Origin: Spirochaetales bacterium
GTDB taxonomy: Bacteria; Spirochaetota; Spirochaetia; ARS1246
Direction: 5' to 3'
Length of the DNA stretch: 7,277 bases
Assembly: GCA_018644745.1 (NCBI GenBank)
Contig: JABGPX010000614.1
Location: 1 to 7,277, forward strand
A model generated the notes under the pieces. The model did not search any database and was not told where the DNA came from. It saw nothing but the letters and a program-made list of their open reading frames with translations. Position 1 is the stretch's first letter. Each line of letters opens with the position of its first letter. Made by a program: the position numbers and the translations under genes. This document shows, one piece after another, positions 5,268-7,277 of this stretch.

Positions 5268-6395
5268 TTAATACCTGAATTTATCCACCAGTTCCGATAT
5301 TTTTTCTACCCTATCGATATCGGCCTCCGCCACCACATTGTCTCCAACGGCAACAACAACGCGTGATCGGCCTTTATAATGCTCCAGGGTTTTAAAAAAA
5401 TAATCCAGATAGTCGGAGAATTCCTCATATGGTACGGCTTCCGGGACAAGCACCGTTGAAGGAATACCGCCCCAGACCACCATCTTATCCCCGATTCGCT
5501 TCAACGTCTCATCCATGGTTACGCTGACCAAGGGGGCAGTGCAATAGCAGTCGAGCACCTCGACTCCTGATTCCATGAATAGTTCGAGCAGAAGTTTGGA
5601 ATCAGCATCGGCGTGAATTGCGAGATGTTTTCCAGCTTTGCTGAACTGCTCAGCAGCCTTCTTCAGATACGGGAGAATATATTTCTTGTAAATAGGAGGA
5701 GGTGTCATCATAGAATCATAGTGCGACCCGTGTACGAATACCCTTGCAGGGCAGTCTACCAACAGCTGTTGAAGATCATTGTGTTTCTCCCCCAGTACCT
5801 CGTACAGCATGTCCACCTGGTCGGGATAGTCGTTTTGTAGGAGATAGACTTCACCGAGCCCGATGAACTCTTCCATCAGACGCCAGAACGGATCCCAGCC
5901 TCCCCATGGAACTGCCTCACCGGCTTCGCCGATCTCTTTTTGATATTCGTTGAACTCGTCATACAGAGGAACAAATCTAATGTTCTCGATTATGAATTTT
6001 GCCACTTCGAAACTCTTGGGATCGCCCTTGACAATGAATTCTGCCTTGCCATCGATGCCAGAATAGCCTTTCGCTTTGGCTTCATTATCCACGCGAAACA
6101 ACTCGTCCACATCCCCTTTGGGCGTGCTGTATATTTTACGCAGCCTATTCTCAGACTCCTCGGTCCTGATCTGGACGGCTCCGTCGTACTCTATTCTGAA
6201 GATTGCCTCATCTCGCCCAGGATGGCCGCAGTTAAGCATCTCTCGGATCTGAGTCAAGGATTTCCCGGAATACTTTGGCGGAAGAGTATCCTGGATGGTT
6301 CTGGCCCGGTACCACAATTCCAGCCGCGGAGTCCACGGGAGTCTGTCCGGAACTTCCCCTTTTATTACCGCCATAAATCGTTCTCTATGTGTCAC
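5268..6395 (-). CDS. Uroporphyrinogen decarboxylase (URO-D)/corrinoid methyltransferase-like family protein
   Basis: A 375-residue soluble protein with the fold signature of the URO-D superfamily: an N-terminal THRERFMAVIKGEVPDRLPW (2-21), then AIHADAD (His261, Asp263), the strand-helix GVEVLDCYCTAPL, VVWGGIPS (306-313) and a C-terminal VGDNVVAEADIDRVEKI. Many members are not heme enzymes; they move methyl groups to or from corrinoid proteins or coenzyme M. The zinc His-x-Cys of MtaA/MtbA is not present here (His-Ala-Asp instead), so a classical coenzyme M methyltransferase is unlikely and the substrate is unknown. Ten further in-frame codons exist back to ATG 6425, but a perfect GGAGGTGA lies 5 nt before GTG 6395, so that start is chosen. 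It sits 42 nt downstream of the desaturase stop on the same strand and may share its transcript. No corrinoid protein or activase gene is visible nearby. Confidence 0.75.
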   Translation of the reverse strand: MTHRERFMAVIKGEVPDRLPWTPRLELWYRARTIQDTLPPKYSGKSLTQIREMLNCGHPGRDEAIFRIEYDGAVQIRTEESENRLRKIYSTPKGDVDELFRVDNEAKAKGYSGIDGKAEFIVKGDPKSFEVAKFIIENIRFVPLYDEFNEYQKEIGEAGEAVPWGGWDPFWRLMEEFIGLGEVYLLQNDYPDQVDMLYEVLGEKHNDLQQLLVDCPARVFVHGSHYDSMMTPPPIYKKYILPYLKKAAEQFSKAGKHLAIHADADSKLLLELFMESGVEVLDCYCTAPLVSVTMDETLKRIGDKMVVWGGIPSTVLVPEAVPYEEFSDYLDYFFKTLEHYKGRSRVVVAVGDNVVAEADIDRVEKISELVDKFRY

Positions 6396-6400
6396 GTTAG

Positions 6401-6408
6401 TCACCTCC
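6401..6408 (-). promoter_or_regulatory. Perfect Shine-Dalgarno site choosing GTG 6395
   Basis: On the minus strand this reads GGAGGTGA, an 8-base complement to the 16S rRNA tail, 5 nt before GTG at 6395. It lies inside the longer frame from ATG 6425, which makes that upstream ATG improbable. Confidence 0.8.
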
Positions 6409-6437
6409 CCCCGCTGCAAAAGCATGGTTTTGCTCTC

Positions 6438-7277
6438 TCATACAATATCCGGTGGCGACTCCACAAATTCTGTTGGTCGTATGTCTCCGATATCAGCCGC
6501 GAGGGGGTCCAACTCGGTCGCTTTACCCTTCGGTGGCGGTAGCGGTGTGTCGAACTGGTAGTCAGGCTCGGTACGCTGCCTTCGCTGGGTCGCCATCATC
6601 TCTTTCCACGCCCCAAAGAGCGTCCTCCGCTCCGGCATGTCAGATGCAACTGTCCGGTAGAGCATCCCGAGGTTGTAACATGGGACGGCGGCAAACATGT
6701 GATGCTCGATGTGATAGTGCATGTTCCAGCGGAGGAATCCGGAGAACGGATCGAGCTTGATCGTCCTGCAGCATAGTCTGAAGTCGGGCACGTTATCCCT
6801 CAAGCCGGCATGCATCGTTCCGCCGAGAAGTGTGATGTACCATCCACCGATATGGTTACCGAGTGTTAACAGCACGGTAATCATCCACAGCCCAGATATT
6901 GCGGATAAGATAAATACGGCTATGTGGAAACCTAGTACAAATCGCTCCCACCTAATAGCGCGCTTGAAAGTCACCGCTTGCTTGGGAGTGAAAATCCTCG
7001 CCGACCACTCGTCATGGTACTTGCCGGTAACGACAATTCGGATCTTTGAAAGATAGTGCTTGACGAACCCGGTGAGATCAAACGTAAGCAGTTGAAGCCA
7101 GGTGAGCAGCTTTGTCGGCAATGCTTTCGGCAATACGACCTCTCCGTCCGCCGCTTGATGGAGAGTGTAGAGGTGGTGGTAGGTGTGGCTCAATTTGTAG
7201 CGACGGTAGTTGAACATAATGAGGATGCACCACACATTCAGGAATAACGCGTTGAGCCATTTCGACTTGAATACAGT
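6438..7277 (-). CDS. Membrane fatty acid desaturase family protein, N-terminus outside the window
   Basis: The frame is open to the right edge, so 279 C-terminal residues are seen and the start is not; the GTG at 7235 is simply an internal valine. Two histidine clusters of di-iron membrane desaturases/hydroxylases are present: HTYHH (31-35 of the visible part) and HYHIEHH (187-193), the second in NMHYHIEHHMFAAVPCYNL. The first box (HxxxH) should lie upstream, outside the window. Hydrophobic segments around visible residues 112-136 and 138-155 are likely membrane spans between the boxes. The tail after about residue 235 is proline- and acid-rich (TPLPPPKGKATELDP) and probably cytoplasmic. The enzyme would use oxygen and an electron donor to desaturate or hydroxylate a lipid. 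Substrate and regiospecificity cannot be read from this. Carotenoid-modifying relatives share the boxes and remain possible. The GC content is high, unlike the central cluster. Confidence 0.82.
   Translation of the reverse strand, partial: TVFKSKWLNALFLNVWCILIMFNYRRYKLSHTYHHLYTLHQAADGEVVLPKALPTKLLTWLQLLTFDLTGFVKHYLSKIRIVVTGKYHDEWSARIFTPKQAVTFKRAIRWERFVLGFHIAVFILSAISGLWMITVLLTLGNHIGGWYITLLGGTMHAGLRDNVPDFRLCCRTIKLDPFSGFLRWNMHYHIEHHMFAAVPCYNLGMLYRTVASDMPERRTLFGAWKEMMATQRRQRTEPDYQFDTPLPPPKGKATELDPLAADIGDIRPTEFVESPPDIV

Noticed and set aside
5940..6542. 200-codon plus-strand open frame
   Set aside because: It is antisense to the URO-D-like gene and runs into the desaturase end. The minus-strand products are clear protein families; this one has no recognisable domain.

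Overview
The window is bacterial DNA with compact genes, strong Shine-Dalgarno sites and overlapping start and stop codons. Its centre is a plus-strand cluster (600-5131) for turning 4-hydroxybutyrate into acetoacetyl-CoA. The gene order is a 4-hydroxybutyryl-CoA dehydratase (AbfD type), a 4-hydroxybutyrate CoA-transferase (AbfT/Cat2 type), a crotonase-type enoyl-CoA hydratase, a broken thiolase end, and a 3-hydroxybutyryl-CoA dehydrogenase. The inferred route is 4-hydroxybutyrate to 4-hydroxybutyryl-CoA to crotonyl-CoA to 3-hydroxybutyryl-CoA to acetoacetyl-CoA. The thiolase that would split acetoacetyl-CoA survives here only as about 37 codons with indels (4154-4265). This suggests an anaerobe or facultative organism that ferments or oxidises C4 acids. 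The species cannot be named from the sequence.

Layout: 1-264 (minus) is the 5' end of a gene running off the left edge, probably an enolase-superfamily (mandelate racemase-like) protein. 265-599 is a divergent intergenic region with an inverted repeat and a possible decayed open frame. 600-4116 holds three overlapping genes. 4117-4279 holds a consensus-like promoter, a perfect palindrome and the thiolase remnant. 4280-5131 is the dehydrogenase. 5132-5267 is the convergent gap. 5268-6395 (minus) is a URO-D/methyltransferase-like protein. 6438-7277 (minus) is a membrane fatty acid desaturase running off the right edge.

Base composition is uneven. Lines counted by hand give about 64% GC in the left gene, 42-47% in the central cluster and 57-62% in the desaturase; the URO-D-like gene varies from about 42 to 63%. 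The central cluster may therefore have been acquired from another genome. I found no convincing tRNA, rRNA, CRISPR or complete insertion sequence. The best leads are the thiolase remnant, a one-residue shortening between two cluster ligands of the dehydratase, and the palindromic promoter before the dehydrogenase. None of these amounts to a demonstrated new system.
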